In this document: one piece after another, positions 1 through 7,143 of the stretch
Numbering within the stretch: the first letter of the stretch is position 1
Layout of the letters: the number at the start of each line of letters is the position of its first letter
Program-made: the position numbers and the translations under genes
Assembly: GCA_003165115.1 (NCBI GenBank)
Contig: PLSJ01000299.1
Span: 1-19,931 of the forward strand
Length of the DNA: 19,931 bases
Reading direction: 5' to 3'
Source: Syntrophaceae bacterium
GTDB lineage: Bacteria > Desulfobacterota > Syntrophorhabdia > Syntrophorhabdales > WCHB1-27
The notes under the pieces: generated by a model
The model's database searches: none
Told to the model about the DNA's origin: nothing
Seen by the model: the letters and a program-made list of their open reading frames with translations, nothing else

Positions 1-25
1 ATATATTAATGAGACAGTACACTAG

Positions 26-274
26 GTAGTTCTCCGCCAACGCGGCGAATCTGATGCCCTTCAATCGGTAGCCCTCATGCAGCAGGGTTCCGTGGCAGAC
101 CTTACGTCCCACATCTCCATCCTGGCGGCAAAAATGAGTCTTGAGCGCCATCTTCCCATGGCCGACAGTATCATACTGGCAACTGCCCGTGTATACGGAG
201 CAACCATATGGACTCAAGATTCCGACTTCAGGGAGATCGATGGCGTTCGGTATGTTCCAAAGAAGAGCGGATAA
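26..274 (+). pseudogene. PIN-domain (VapC-like) toxin remnant, C-terminal part
   Basis: The frame from 26 reads as the C-terminal two thirds of a small PIN-domain ribonuclease: VVLRQRGESDAL, then LPMADSIILATARV, then ATIWTQDSDF and GVRYVPKK. The acidic D in MADSI and the D's in TQDSDF match PIN metal-ligand positions of VapC toxins. An in-frame TAG lies at 23-25 and the few codons before it fit the family poorly. A complete PIN domain (about 120-135 residues) would need sequence beyond the left edge. The only ATG inside is at 77, which would give a 65-residue protein lacking the first catalytic Asp. I read it as a truncated or nonsense-mutated gene; an intact gene is excluded only if the TAG is real. 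No antitoxin gene is visible. Confidence 0.55.
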
Positions 275-425
275 CCGGTTCAGGGCACGCCATCGCGCAG
301 ACGGCGCCCTCCGTGCGTCCTGACGCAACAGCAGACCGGAGGCGTACCGAACGTACCCCGGAGGTCGCGCTACGAGCAGGGCGCCGCAGAGGGAACATCC
401 CCTCAATGCCGTCGTCCGGCCGGCC

Positions 426-1082
426 TTAGCCGCTGCCCTCGCCCCTTATCAACTGCTGGCACAGCCGCACGCCGGTCATCGCGTCCGTCGCCCATACGTC
501 GGCCCCCACGTGGCGGCAGACGCGGTCGTCCACGCAGCCGCCGATGATGAAGGACGGGGCGCCGCCGTGGCCCGCCTGCGCGCGGACCAGGTCTATCGTG
601 GCCCGCATGTTGTCGATAGCCGGCTCGATCAGGCAGGAGAGGCCCACGATGGCCGGCCTGATCTCCTGCGCCCTGGCGAGGAACTCAGCCGCGGGCACGT
701 CGACGCCCAGGTCGAACACGGTGAAGCCGTAGCACCTGAGCAGCACCTTGATGATGTCCTTGCCGATGTAGTGGATGTCGCCTTCCACAGTCCCGAGGAG
801 TATGCGCCCGGACTCGGACCCGGTGACGAGGGTCTTCAGCGCGGGGAGGACCATGTCGGCCACCTCGTGCATGATGGCGCTCGCCATGATCAGGCCGGAG
901 ATGTAATAGATGCCCTGCTCGTACCGCTCGCCCACGAGGCGCACGCCTTTGCGGCACTCCTCCATGATATGAAGGAGGTCGTCGCCCTCGTCGATGCGGC
1001 GGCGGACCTCGCTCAGCACGGCGTCTTCCTGCAGGTCGGCGAGTAAGCCGCTCAATTCCGTTTCCGCCTGGTGCGGCTTCAT
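426..1082 (-). CDS. Corrinoid (cobalamin-binding) protein, methyltransferase carrier type
   Basis: A 218-residue protein of the two-domain corrinoid carrier family used by anaerobic methyltransferases (MtbC/MttC/MtvC-like). The N-terminal helical cap domain covers about residues 10-90. The B12-binding Rossmann domain covers about 93-215, with the DxHxxG lower-ligand motif at D102-H104-G107 (GDIHYIGKD), the serine loop at GLSC (147-150), and a GG turn near 181. It would carry a methyl group on cobalt between two methyltransferases in the cytoplasm. The start at 1082 is chosen because GGGAGGGAGGAC directly precedes it and it overlaps the regulator stop as ATGA; a longer in-frame extension to 1184 would lie inside the regulator gene. 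It is separated from the plus-strand methyltransferases, which have their own corrinoid protein. Its partner enzyme is not visible here. Confidence 0.9.
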   Translation of the reverse strand: MKPHQAETELSGLLADLQEDAVLSEVRRRIDEGDDLLHIMEECRKGVRLVGERYEQGIYYISGLIMASAIMHEVADMVLPALKTLVTGSESGRILLGTVEGDIHYIGKDIIKVLLRCYGFTVFDLGVDVPAAEFLARAQEIRPAIVGLSCLIEPAIDNMRATIDLVRAQAGHGGAPSFIIGGCVDDRVCRHVGADVWATDAMTGVRLCQQLIRGEGSG

Positions 1083-1870
1083 GTCCTCCCTCCCGGTTTC
1101 CGGCCTCGCTGCCTTGCCCTGTCGCTCAGGCCCACCGTGGCGCGGAAGCGGATGAGGTCGCCGCGGCAGAAGAAGACGCCCCAACTGAGGGGGTGGTCGT
1201 CAAAATCGTAGAAGAGGTGCTCCAGGCGAAAGCACGGCAGTCCGGGAGGCGCCATGAGCAGGTGGGCCTCCTCGTCTCCGAGGACCGCGGCGTCTATCGC
1301 CAGCTCGCCCCGCTTCAGGCTCGTCTCCCCGGTCCCCGCGAACAGGCCGTGGAGCGCCGTCACCTCCATCTCCGCCTCGACGACGGGGCGCGTGGGGTCG
1401 TAGACGAGGTATTCGCGGTGGTAGAGGATCGGCTGGGCCTCCTTGTGGATGAGCCGGCGGATGAGGATCACGCGCGCCCCGCGGTGAAGGTCGAGCCGGG
1501 AGGCGACGTCTTCGGCGGCCTTTACGATGCTCACCTCCAGGAGCTTCACCTTGTTCCGGGCGTTCCCGTCGAAAACGGACCGCAGCTCGTCGAGGCCGAA
1601 CATGACCGTGCTCAGCTTCATGGGCTTCACGAAGGTGCCGCGGCCCTGGCTGGTGCTCACCAGGCCCTGCTCCACCAGGATGTTGACCGCCCTGCGGACG
1701 GTCATGGGACTCACCTGGTAGCGGCGGCACAACTGCGACTCCGAAGGCAGGCGCCCTCCCGGCCTGAACAGGCCGGAGGCTATCTGGCCGTGCAGGATAT
1801 TGACGAGCTGCGCGTAGGCGGGCTCGAAAGACGAGCGGTCTATGGAGGGCGTATGGTCGGTCTTTGTCAT
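1079..1870 (-). CDS. GntR-family transcriptional regulator, HutC/UTRA type
   Basis: A 263-residue regulator. The N-terminal winged helix-turn-helix spans about residues 17-83, with the GntR signature LPSESQLCRRYQVSPMTVRR and wing GRGTFV. The C-terminal UTRA effector domain spans about 105-250, including YHREYLVYD and a C-terminal FRATVGL strand. HutC/FarR-type regulators usually bind small acids or sugar phosphates and repress a nearby operon. The ATG at 1870 is preferred; an in-frame TTG at 1882 would add four residues, and neither has a clear Shine-Dalgarno. It is divergent from the TRAP/methyltransferase operon and overlaps the downstream corrinoid gene by 4 nt (ATGA), so the two are co-translated. 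It probably controls the divergent operon, itself, or both; that is inference from position. Confidence 0.9.
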   Translation of the reverse strand: MTKTDHTPSIDRSSFEPAYAQLVNILHGQIASGLFRPGGRLPSESQLCRRYQVSPMTVRRAVNILVEQGLVSTSQGRGTFVKPMKLSTVMFGLDELRSVFDGNARNKVKLLEVSIVKAAEDVASRLDLHRGARVILIRRLIHKEAQPILYHREYLVYDPTRPVVEAEMEVTALHGLFAGTGETSLKRGELAIDAAVLGDEEAHLLMAPPGLPCFRLEHLFYDFDDHPLSWGVFFCRGDLIRFRATVGLSDRARQRGRKPGGRT

Positions 1871-1889
1871 AGAGGACGGCAATTATCCG

Positions 1890-1921
1890 ATTATAGTACC
1901 CGCATCCGTACGGTTAGTCAA
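1890..1921 (-). promoter_or_regulatory. Putative promoter of the gntR-corrinoid operon
   Basis: On the minus strand a perfect TATAAT lies at 1895-1890 and TTGACT at 1921-1916, but with a long 20-nt spacer. Transcription would start about 1883, leaving a leader of only about a dozen nucleotides before the ATG at 1870. The 8-bp palindrome CCGTACGG (1906-1913) sits between the two elements and could be an operator. The -10 is convincing and the -35 less so because of the spacing. Confidence 0.45.
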
Positions 1922-1986
1922 TGGTTATCTCCGCATCATCAGAGCCTATATGGCTGAAATACCAACGATAATGGCGTCTGGCGCAG

Positions 1987-1998
1987 TTATATATATAA
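1987..1998. promoter_or_regulatory. AT-rich palindrome, candidate GntR operator
   Basis: TTATATATATAA is a perfect 12-bp palindrome, and the flanking bases extend it imperfectly to 16 bp (AG...GT). It lies 14 bp upstream of the -35 of the plus-strand operon, inside the only AT-rich stretch of the window. Its shape resembles HutC-subfamily operators of the TTGTATATACAA kind. It could instead be an UP element. Assigning it to the adjacent GntR protein is inference. Confidence 0.35.
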
Positions 1999-2012
1999 GT
2001 TACATATTTGTC

Positions 2013-2041
2013 TTGACAAGGGCCGCCTTTTTTTCTATAAC
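2013..2041 (+). promoter_or_regulatory. Sigma-70 promoter of the TRAP/corrinoid methyltransferase operon
   Basis: A consensus TTGACA (2013-2018) is separated by 17 nt from TATAAC (2036-2041). This is close to the ideal housekeeping promoter. Expected transcription start is about 2048, giving a 5' leader of about 65 nt before dctQ at 2114. A strong core promoter next to a divergent repressor-type gene fits control by repression. Confidence 0.75.
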
Positions 2042-2047
2042 GTAGAA

Positions 2048-2080
2048 GGCGCGACGCGCGCGCCGGACGCCTTTCGCGCC
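2048..2080 (+). other. Leader inverted repeat in the 5' UTR
   Basis: GGCGCGA (2048-2054) is exactly complementary to TCGCGCC (2074-2080). An overlapping alternative pairs AAGGCG (2046-2051) with CGCCTT (2068-2073). The two pairings exclude each other. No T-run follows, so it is not an intrinsic terminator. It may only reflect local GC richness. Confidence 0.2.
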
Positions 2081-2113
2081 GCAGCCCTTTTTAGCCGCAA
2101 CCGAGGAGGAGCG

Positions 2114-2599
2114 ATGGAAAGCACGCTCGAGACTTTTCTTAAAGTAACCACGAAGGTGCTCAACACCATCGGGGGCGCCGCACTCACCTTTATGATGTTC
2201 CTCACCGTCGCCGACGTTTCCTTGAGGGCGGCCGGCCATCCCATCATCGGCACCTACGAGATCGTCGCCCTCTCCCTGGCGCTCGTCATCGGCTTCTGCT
2301 TCCCCTGCGTCTCCATCGACAAGGGGAACGTCTTCATGGAGGTCGTCCTCGAAAAGCTCTCCGTCAGGAACAAGGCCATCCTGAACACCTTTACCCGTTG
2401 TCTGGGCATCCTGCTCTTCGCCCTCGTGGCTTACAACCTCTTCGGCGTGGGGAGCGAGTTCCACAAGTCGCGGGAGGTGACCGCCACCTTACGGATCCCC
2501 TTCTATCCCGTGGCGTACGGGGTTGCCGTCTGCTGCGTGATAGAGTGCCTCGTCTTCGTGCTGCACATCGTAAAGATCTGGAGGGGCCAGTATGAGTGA
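2114..2599 (+). CDS. dctQ: TRAP transporter small permease subunit (DctQ family)
   Basis: 161 residues with four predicted membrane helices at about 17-37, 46-66, 88-110 and 129-153, the layout of DctQ proteins. GTYEIV after the first helix and the IPFYPVAYG entry to the last helix are typical of the family. DctQ pairs with the large permease DctM in the inner membrane and supports Na+-driven uptake of an organic acid delivered by the periplasmic DctP protein. The ATG follows GAGGAGGAGCG, a strong ribosome binding site. It is the first gene of the plus-strand operon and overlaps dctM by 8 nt. The family assignment is firm; the substrate cannot be read from this subunit. Confidence 0.9.
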   Translation: MESTLETFLKVTTKVLNTIGGAALTFMMFLTVADVSLRAAGHPIIGTYEIVALSLALVIGFCFPCVSIDKGNVFMEVVLEKLSVRNKAILNTFTRCLGILLFALVAYNLFGVGSEFHKSREVTATLRIPFYPVAYGVAVCCVIECLVFVLHIVKIWRGQYE

Positions 2600-3893
2600 G
2601 GTATACGTCGGCATCATCGCCCTCGTCGTCCTGCTGCTGCTTTTCGCGACGGGCTTCGAGCTGGGTTTCTGCATGGCCCTCGTGGGGTTCGCCGGTTTCG
2701 CCTACATCAACGGGACCGAGGCGGCCATGAACGTCCTCGGCAGGGACGTCTACGACGTGATCACGAACTACGGCTATACGGTCTTTCCGCTCTTCATCCT
2801 TATGGGGCAGATCGGTCTCCACGCCGGCATCGCGGTGAGGCTCTATAACGCCGCTCACAAGTTCGTCGGCCACATACCGGGTGGCCTCGCCATGGCCACC
2901 GTGCTCGGGGCCACGGGGTTCAAGGCCATCTGCGGCTCCTCGGCGGCCACCTCGGCAACCTTCGCGAGCGTCGCCATCCCGGAGATGGACCGCTTCCACT
3001 ACGACAGGCGGTTGTCGACGGGCATCGTCGCCACCGTGGGGACCCTCGGCGTGCTCATTCCCCCGAGCGTCACCCTCATCATATTCGGCATCCTGACCGA
3101 ACAATCCATAGGGCAGCTCTTTCTCGCGGGGATCATTCCGGGTTTGATCATCGCGCTCTTCTTCCTTTTTATTATTTACGGATGGGCCAGGATAAACCCG
3201 GCCATCGCGCCCCGGGGGGAGAGGTCGACGTGGAAGGAGAGGTTCGCCTCCCTGCCGGAGCTCACCTGGATACTCCTCGTCTTCGTGCTGGTGATCGGCG
3301 GTATCATGATGGGCTATTTCACCCCGACGGAGGCGGGCGCGGTGGGTACCTTCGCCGTCTTTGCCCTCGCCGTCACAAAGAGGGGGATCAACTTCAAGAC
3401 GTACGTGCGCGCGCTGAACGAGTCCCTGCGCACGGCGGGGATGATCCTCGTGCTCATCGCGGGATCGGCGATCCTCGGCCATTTTATCGCCATCACCAAC
3501 ATCCCGCAGCACATCGCGGACTGGCTGGTGGACCTGCCGCTCAACCGCTACATCGTCCTTATCCTCATCTGCTTCATCTACGAGATAGGCGGTTCTTTCA
3601 TCGACGACCTGGCGTTCATGATCCTCGCGACGCCCATCTTTTACCCGGCCGTGCTGAAGCTCGGTTTCAACCCCATATGGTTCGGCATGGTCCTCGGGGT
3701 CGTCCTCATGATCGGCGTGGTGATCCCGCCCGTGGCCGTCTGCGTGTTCGTGGTGAAAAATATTACCAAGGAGCCGATGGGCAGGATATACCAGGGCGTC
3801 ATGCCGTTCCTCATCTCCCTGGTCGTGGTCTGGGGCATGCTCCTGTTCTTTCCCCAGCTCGCCCTGTGGCTCCCCTCGGTATTCTACAAGTGA
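2592..3893 (+). CDS. dctM: TRAP transporter large permease subunit (DctM family)
   Basis: 433 residues, almost entirely hydrophobic, with about 11-12 membrane segments as expected of DctM. Family landmarks are the GSSAATSATFASVAIPEM stretch near residue 118, followed by LSTGIVATVGTLGVLIPPS, and the second-half repeat GGSFIDDLAFMILATPIFYP near residue 336. It is the Na+-coupled transport subunit of the TRAP system. Its ATG lies within the end of dctQ (8-nt overlap) behind GGAGGGG, so the two subunits are translationally coupled. It is followed by an inverted-repeat element before dctP, the usual third gene of such operons. Confidence 0.95.
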   Translation: MSEVYVGIIALVVLLLLFATGFELGFCMALVGFAGFAYINGTEAAMNVLGRDVYDVITNYGYTVFPLFILMGQIGLHAGIAVRLYNAAHKFVGHIPGGLAMATVLGATGFKAICGSSAATSATFASVAIPEMDRFHYDRRLSTGIVATVGTLGVLIPPSVTLIIFGILTEQSIGQLFLAGIIPGLIIALFFLFIIYGWARINPAIAPRGERSTWKERFASLPELTWILLVFVLVIGGIMMGYFTPTEAGAVGTFAVFALAVTKRGINFKTYVRALNESLRTAGMILVLIAGSAILGHFIAITNIPQHIADWLVDLPLNRYIVLILICFIYEIGGSFIDDLAFMILATPIFYPAVLKLGFNPIWFGMVLGVVLMIGVVIPPVAVCVFVVKNITKEPMGRIYQGVMPFLISLVVVWGMLLFFPQLALWLPSVFYK

Positions 3894-3911
3894 TGCCCAT
3901 GAGCAGTAAAC

Positions 3912-4000
3912 CCCCCTCACCCAACCCTCTCCCCCGAGGGGCGAGGCGCATAAGTCCTTTATCCCCCTCGCCCCTCGGGGGAGAGGGTTGGGTGAGGGGG
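3912..4000. repeat. Long inverted repeat, family A copy 1 (REP/MITE-like)
   Basis: A perfect 35-bp arm at 3912-3946 is the exact reverse complement of 3966-4000, with a 19-nt loop. Each arm begins CCCCCTCACCCAACCCTCTC and contains a small internal CCCC-CGA-GGGG hairpin. The element lies between dctM and dctP inside an operon. The arm sequence recurs with few changes at 9404-9529, so it is a mobile or dispersed intergenic repeat rather than a site unique to this operon. It could also lower or stabilise downstream mRNA. Confidence 0.9.
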
Positions 4001-4035
4001 ATCAGTGGTTCACTACTAATCCAAGGAGGTACGTG

Positions 4036-5094
4036 ATGAAAAAAGGGGTCGTATCGTTCGTGCTCGCCGCGGTCTTTTTCTTTGTGGGCGCCTTTTCCTG
4101 CGTCGCCGCCGACGTGATCAGGCTGAAGGCCGCAAACTACCTTCCGCCGACCCACAAGATGTCGCTCCTCACCGACAGGTTCTGCCAGGAGATCAAGAAG
4201 CGGACAAACGGCCGGGTGGAGGTCACCTACTATCCGGGCGGCACGGTCCTTTCACCCGTGAAGATGTTCAACGGGATCACGTCGGGCGTCGCCGACATCG
4301 GTGTTTCCCACATCCAGTATACCCGCGGGCGCTTCCCGGTGACGGAGGTCTTCGATTTGCCCCTGGGCTTCCCCAGCGGATGGGTGGCCACCCATGTGAG
4401 CAGCGACTTCTACGAGAAGTTCAAGCCGGCCGAGTGGGACAGCGTGCACGTGCTCTACCTGAACACCTCGGGCCCCCTCATCCTCCAGACGGTCAAGAAG
4501 CCGGTCAAGACCATCGAAGACCTTAAAGGACTCAAGGTCAGGGGCGCGGGGCAGATGACGGAGACCCTGAAGTACCTGGGCGCGGTCCCCGTGCCCATGG
4601 AGATGCCGGACGTCTATGAGGCCCTGAGACGGAACGTCCTCGACGGCATCATGGTCGACCTTTCCACGCTCAAATACTGGAAGTTCGCCGAGGTGGTCAA
4701 CTATGTCACGCCCACGTGGCAGCTCGGCACGGGCATTACCTTCTACTGCGTGATGAACAAGAAGAAATGGGACGCCCTGCCCCCGGACCTCCAGAAGATA
4801 TTTACCGAGGTCGCGGGCGAGGCCAAGGAGTGGCAGGCGCTCCTGTGGAATGAAATGGACATAGAGGGGAGGGACACCTTCAAGGCAAAGGGAGGCCAGA
4901 TCCTGCCCCTGTCCGATGCGGAAGCGGCAAAGTGGATAAAGGCGGTCCAGCCCGTGATAGGGGCCTACAAGAAGGACATGGGCACCCAGGGATTCACGGC
5001 GTCCGACGTGGACAAGTGGATCGCTTTCATCAAGGAGCGCACCGCGTACTGGAAGAAGGAAGAGGCGGCAAGAAAGATCCCTTCGCCCTTCTAG
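4036..5094 (+). CDS. dctP: TRAP transporter periplasmic solute-binding protein (DctP family)
   Basis: 352 residues with a Sec signal peptide: basic MKKG, hydrophobic core 5-20, likely cleavage after an Ala near 24-25 (SCVAAD). The mature part is a DctP/TAXI-like fold: FCQEIKKRTNGRVEVTYYPG, then DIGVSHIQYTRGRFP, then the conserved LKGLKVRG carrying Arg169, the residue that usually pairs with the ligand carboxylate, then DVYEALRRNVLDGIMVD. It therefore probably binds an organic acid anion. The ATG at 4036 is chosen because AAGGAGG stands 6 nt upstream and it opens the signal peptide; the frame is open further upstream into the inverted repeat. It completes the TRAP system, and methyltransferase genes follow on the same strand. 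Confidence 0.93.
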   Translation: MKKGVVSFVLAAVFFFVGAFSCVAADVIRLKAANYLPPTHKMSLLTDRFCQEIKKRTNGRVEVTYYPGGTVLSPVKMFNGITSGVADIGVSHIQYTRGRFPVTEVFDLPLGFPSGWVATHVSSDFYEKFKPAEWDSVHVLYLNTSGPLILQTVKKPVKTIEDLKGLKVRGAGQMTETLKYLGAVPVPMEMPDVYEALRRNVLDGIMVDLSTLKYWKFAEVVNYVTPTWQLGTGITFYCVMNKKKWDALPPDLQKIFTEVAGEAKEWQALLWNEMDIEGRDTFKAKGGQILPLSDAEAAKWIKAVQPVIGAYKKDMGTQGFTASDVDKWIAFIKERTAYWKKEEAARKIPSPF

Positions 5095-5173
5095 GCCGCA
5101 TCAGAGGCGCATTCGAAGAGAAGGACGCATAAGGACGGGACTATCATGCCCGCGGCAATATTTGGAGGGAGAC

Positions 5174-5803
5174 GTGAACGACAAACTGATCAATCTCATG
5201 GCGGACCTTCAGGAAGAAGAGACCATGAAGATGGTGGAAGAGCTGATCGCATCGGGGACGGACCCCGTCACCATCCTCGACGACGCGCGCAGGGCCATGG
5301 AAGTCGTGGGGAAGCGCTTCGAGCAGTGTGAGTACTTCATCCCCGACCTGATGATGGCGGGTGAAATCCTCCAGGGCATCACGAAGATGGTTAAGCCGCG
5401 CATAAAGCAGGCGCAGGGCGCAGGCAAGAAGGGCAGGGTGCTGGTCGGCACGGTGGCGGGCGATATCCATGACATCGGGAAGGATATCGTCACCTTCATG
5501 CTCGACGTGAGCGGGTACGAGGTCCTCGATATCGGCATCGACGTACCGGTGGAGACCTTCGTCGAAAAGACGAGGGAGTTCAAGCCTCAGGTTCTGGCGT
5601 TGAGCGGCTTTTTGACGCTGGCCTTCGACTCGATGAAAAAGACCATCGAGGCGCTCGTCGCAGCAAACCTGCGGGACGGTCTCAAGATCATGATCGGCGG
5701 CGGCCAGATGGACGATGAGGTCCGGAAGTACGTCCGCGCGGACGCTTATGGAAAGGATGCGGTGGCGGCCGTCAACCTGTGCAGAGAATGGATCGGGGGT
5801 TGA
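5174..5803 (+). CDS. Corrinoid (cobalamin-binding) protein of the methyltransferase operon
   Basis: 209 residues, with the same two-domain carrier architecture as the protein at 426-1082. The cap domain is about 5-85 and the B12 domain about 88-207, with DxHxxG at D97-H99-G102 (AGDIHDIGKD), ALSGF at 142-146 and IGGGQMDDE at 174-182. It would hold the cobamide that accepts a methyl group from methyltransferase I and passes it to methyltransferase II. The GTG at 5174 is preferred because GGAGGGA sits 3 nt before it; a TTG at 5162 would overlap this ribosome binding site. The stop is 1 nt before the next gene's ATG, so it is tightly coupled to the UroD-family methyltransferase, its likely partner. 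Confidence 0.92.
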   Translation: MNDKLINLMADLQEEETMKMVEELIASGTDPVTILDDARRAMEVVGKRFEQCEYFIPDLMMAGEILQGITKMVKPRIKQAQGAGKKGRVLVGTVAGDIHDIGKDIVTFMLDVSGYEVLDIGIDVPVETFVEKTREFKPQVLALSGFLTLAFDSMKKTIEALVAANLRDGLKIMIGGGQMDDEVRKYVRADAYGKDAVAAVNLCREWIGG

Positions 5804-5804
5804 T

Positions 5805-7055
5805 ATGAGCAAGACGACAGAAGAGTTGTACCGCGAGCGCGAAAAGAGGGTCCTCGACGCCATAGCCCTGACGAAGCCCGACAGGGTGCCCGTCGTGGCC
5901 TTATTCAGCTTCTTCCCCGCCAAATACTCGAATATGACGGTCCGGGAGGTCATGTACGATCCGGAAAAGCAGTGGAAGGCCTACTGGCGTACGCTGACCG
6001 AATTCGAGCCGGACATGGACCAGAACCCTTTCGCCCTGCGCTTCATAGGCCCCTTGCTGGACACCCTCGACTTCCGGCAGCTCAAGTGGCCCGGACACGG
6101 CATCTCCGACAATTTCACGTACCAGTTCGTCGAGGACGAGTACATGATGGCCGACGAGTACGAGGCGTTCCTCTTCGACCCGACGGACTTCATGATAAGG
6201 AAGTACTGGCCCCGGGTCTTCGGCGCACTCGGGGGCCTCGGGAAAATCTCGCCCCCGCGCCACATCGTCACCTACGCGATGGGGATGCCCTTCGGCTTCG
6301 CGCCCTACAACACGCCGGAGGTGGCCGCCAGCCTCGATGCGCTGAAAGCGGCGGGCGAGAAGTCGATGGAGATCGCCAAATACGCGGCGTCGTATACGGC
6401 GAAGGCAAAAGAGGCGGGGTTCCCCATGCAGTACGGCGGCTTCACGCAGGCCCCTTTCGACACGCTGGGCGACTATTTCCGGGGCACGAAGGGCCTCATG
6501 CTCGATATGTACCGGAGGCCGAAGCTGGTGATAAGGGCGTGCGAAAAGCTGCTTCCCCTCATGATCGACATGGCCGTGGGCGCCTCCCGGGCCTCCGGCA
6601 ACCCGAGGATATTCATCCCCATCCACAAAGGACTCGACGGGTTCATGTCGATGGAGCAGTTCCACACGTTTTTCTGGCCTACTCTCAGAGACCTGTTCGT
6701 CGCCCTCATCAACGAGGGGATCGTCCCGTGCCCGCTGTGGGAGGGAAATTGCACGTCGCGTCTGCCCACGATCGGGGATATACCGCCGGGCCGCGCCCTC
6801 TACGGCTTCGAGGCGACGGACATCTTCAAGGCAAAGGAGATACTCGGCGACAAGGTCTGCATCAAGGGCAACGTGCCTCTTTCGATGATGGCGACGGGGA
6901 CGCCGGAGGACGTGGTGGCCTACTGCAAGAAGCTCATCGACGTCGTCGGGAGAGACGGCGGCTACATCATGGATGCGGCGTCGAGCCTCGACAACGCGAA
7001 GACGGAGAACGTGAGGGCCATGATCGACTTCACGAAGGAATACGGCGTCTACTAG
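5805..7055 (+). CDS. UroD/MtaA-family methyltransferase, putative methyltransferase I
   Basis: 416 residues of the uroporphyrinogen-decarboxylase-fold superfamily (COG0407 type), TIM-barrel enzymes that methylate or demethylate corrinoid proteins. Typical segments are DRVPVV near 26-31, the C-terminal IKGNVPLSMMATGTPEDV (353-370) and the final ENVRAMIDFTKEYGVY. Characterised MtaA/MtbA bind zinc with H-x-C and a distal C. Here the corresponding stretches read PLWEGN (310-315) and DAASSL (390-395), so all three ligands appear replaced. Vanillate-type O-demethylases also use UroD-fold methyltransferase I, and the adjacent corrinoid protein, AAHS transporter and DHPS-fold enzyme fit such a system. 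Start at ATG 5805, 1 nt after the corrinoid stop. It is not a haem-pathway UroD: the context and the sequence motifs differ. Confidence 0.85.
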   Translation: MSKTTEELYREREKRVLDAIALTKPDRVPVVALFSFFPAKYSNMTVREVMYDPEKQWKAYWRTLTEFEPDMDQNPFALRFIGPLLDTLDFRQLKWPGHGISDNFTYQFVEDEYMMADEYEAFLFDPTDFMIRKYWPRVFGALGGLGKISPPRHIVTYAMGMPFGFAPYNTPEVAASLDALKAAGEKSMEIAKYAASYTAKAKEAGFPMQYGGFTQAPFDTLGDYFRGTKGLMLDMYRRPKLVIRACEKLLPLMIDMAVGASRASGNPRIFIPIHKGLDGFMSMEQFHTFFWPTLRDLFVALINEGIVPCPLWEGNCTSRLPTIGDIPPGRALYGFEATDIFKAKEILGDKVCIKGNVPLSMMATGTPEDVVAYCKKLIDVVGRDGGYIMDAASSLDNAKTENVRAMIDFTKEYGVY

Positions 7056-7070
7056 AGGGGGCGGGCTTTC

Positions 7071-7092
7071 AGGCCGGGTGTAAACCCGGCCT
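7071..7092 (+). other. Intergenic GC hairpin between methyltransferase I and MFS genes
   Basis: AGGCCGGGT (7071-7079) and ACCCGGCCT (7084-7092) form a perfect 9-bp stem closed by a GTAA tetraloop (GNRA-type). No T-run follows, so it is unlikely to be a full intrinsic terminator. In an 88-nt gap inside an operon it could protect the upstream mRNA end or lower downstream expression. Confidence 0.55.
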
Positions 7093-7143
7093 TGCCGGTG
7101 CGGCTACGATTCCGATTCACTTTACCGACAGGGAGGCGGACGC

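Noticed and set aside
275..425. Spacer between the PIN remnant and the corrinoid gene as a possible gene or terminator
   Set aside because: Open frames here are short and composition-driven; a weak GTAC-containing inverted repeat near 343-360 has no T-run on either strand.
2391..3920. 509-codon open frame on the minus strand
   Set aside because: It lies antisense to dctQ/dctM, is rich in Asp/Glu/His/Arg with no fold, and mirrors codon bias of a GC-rich gene; the plus-strand proteins are clear family members.
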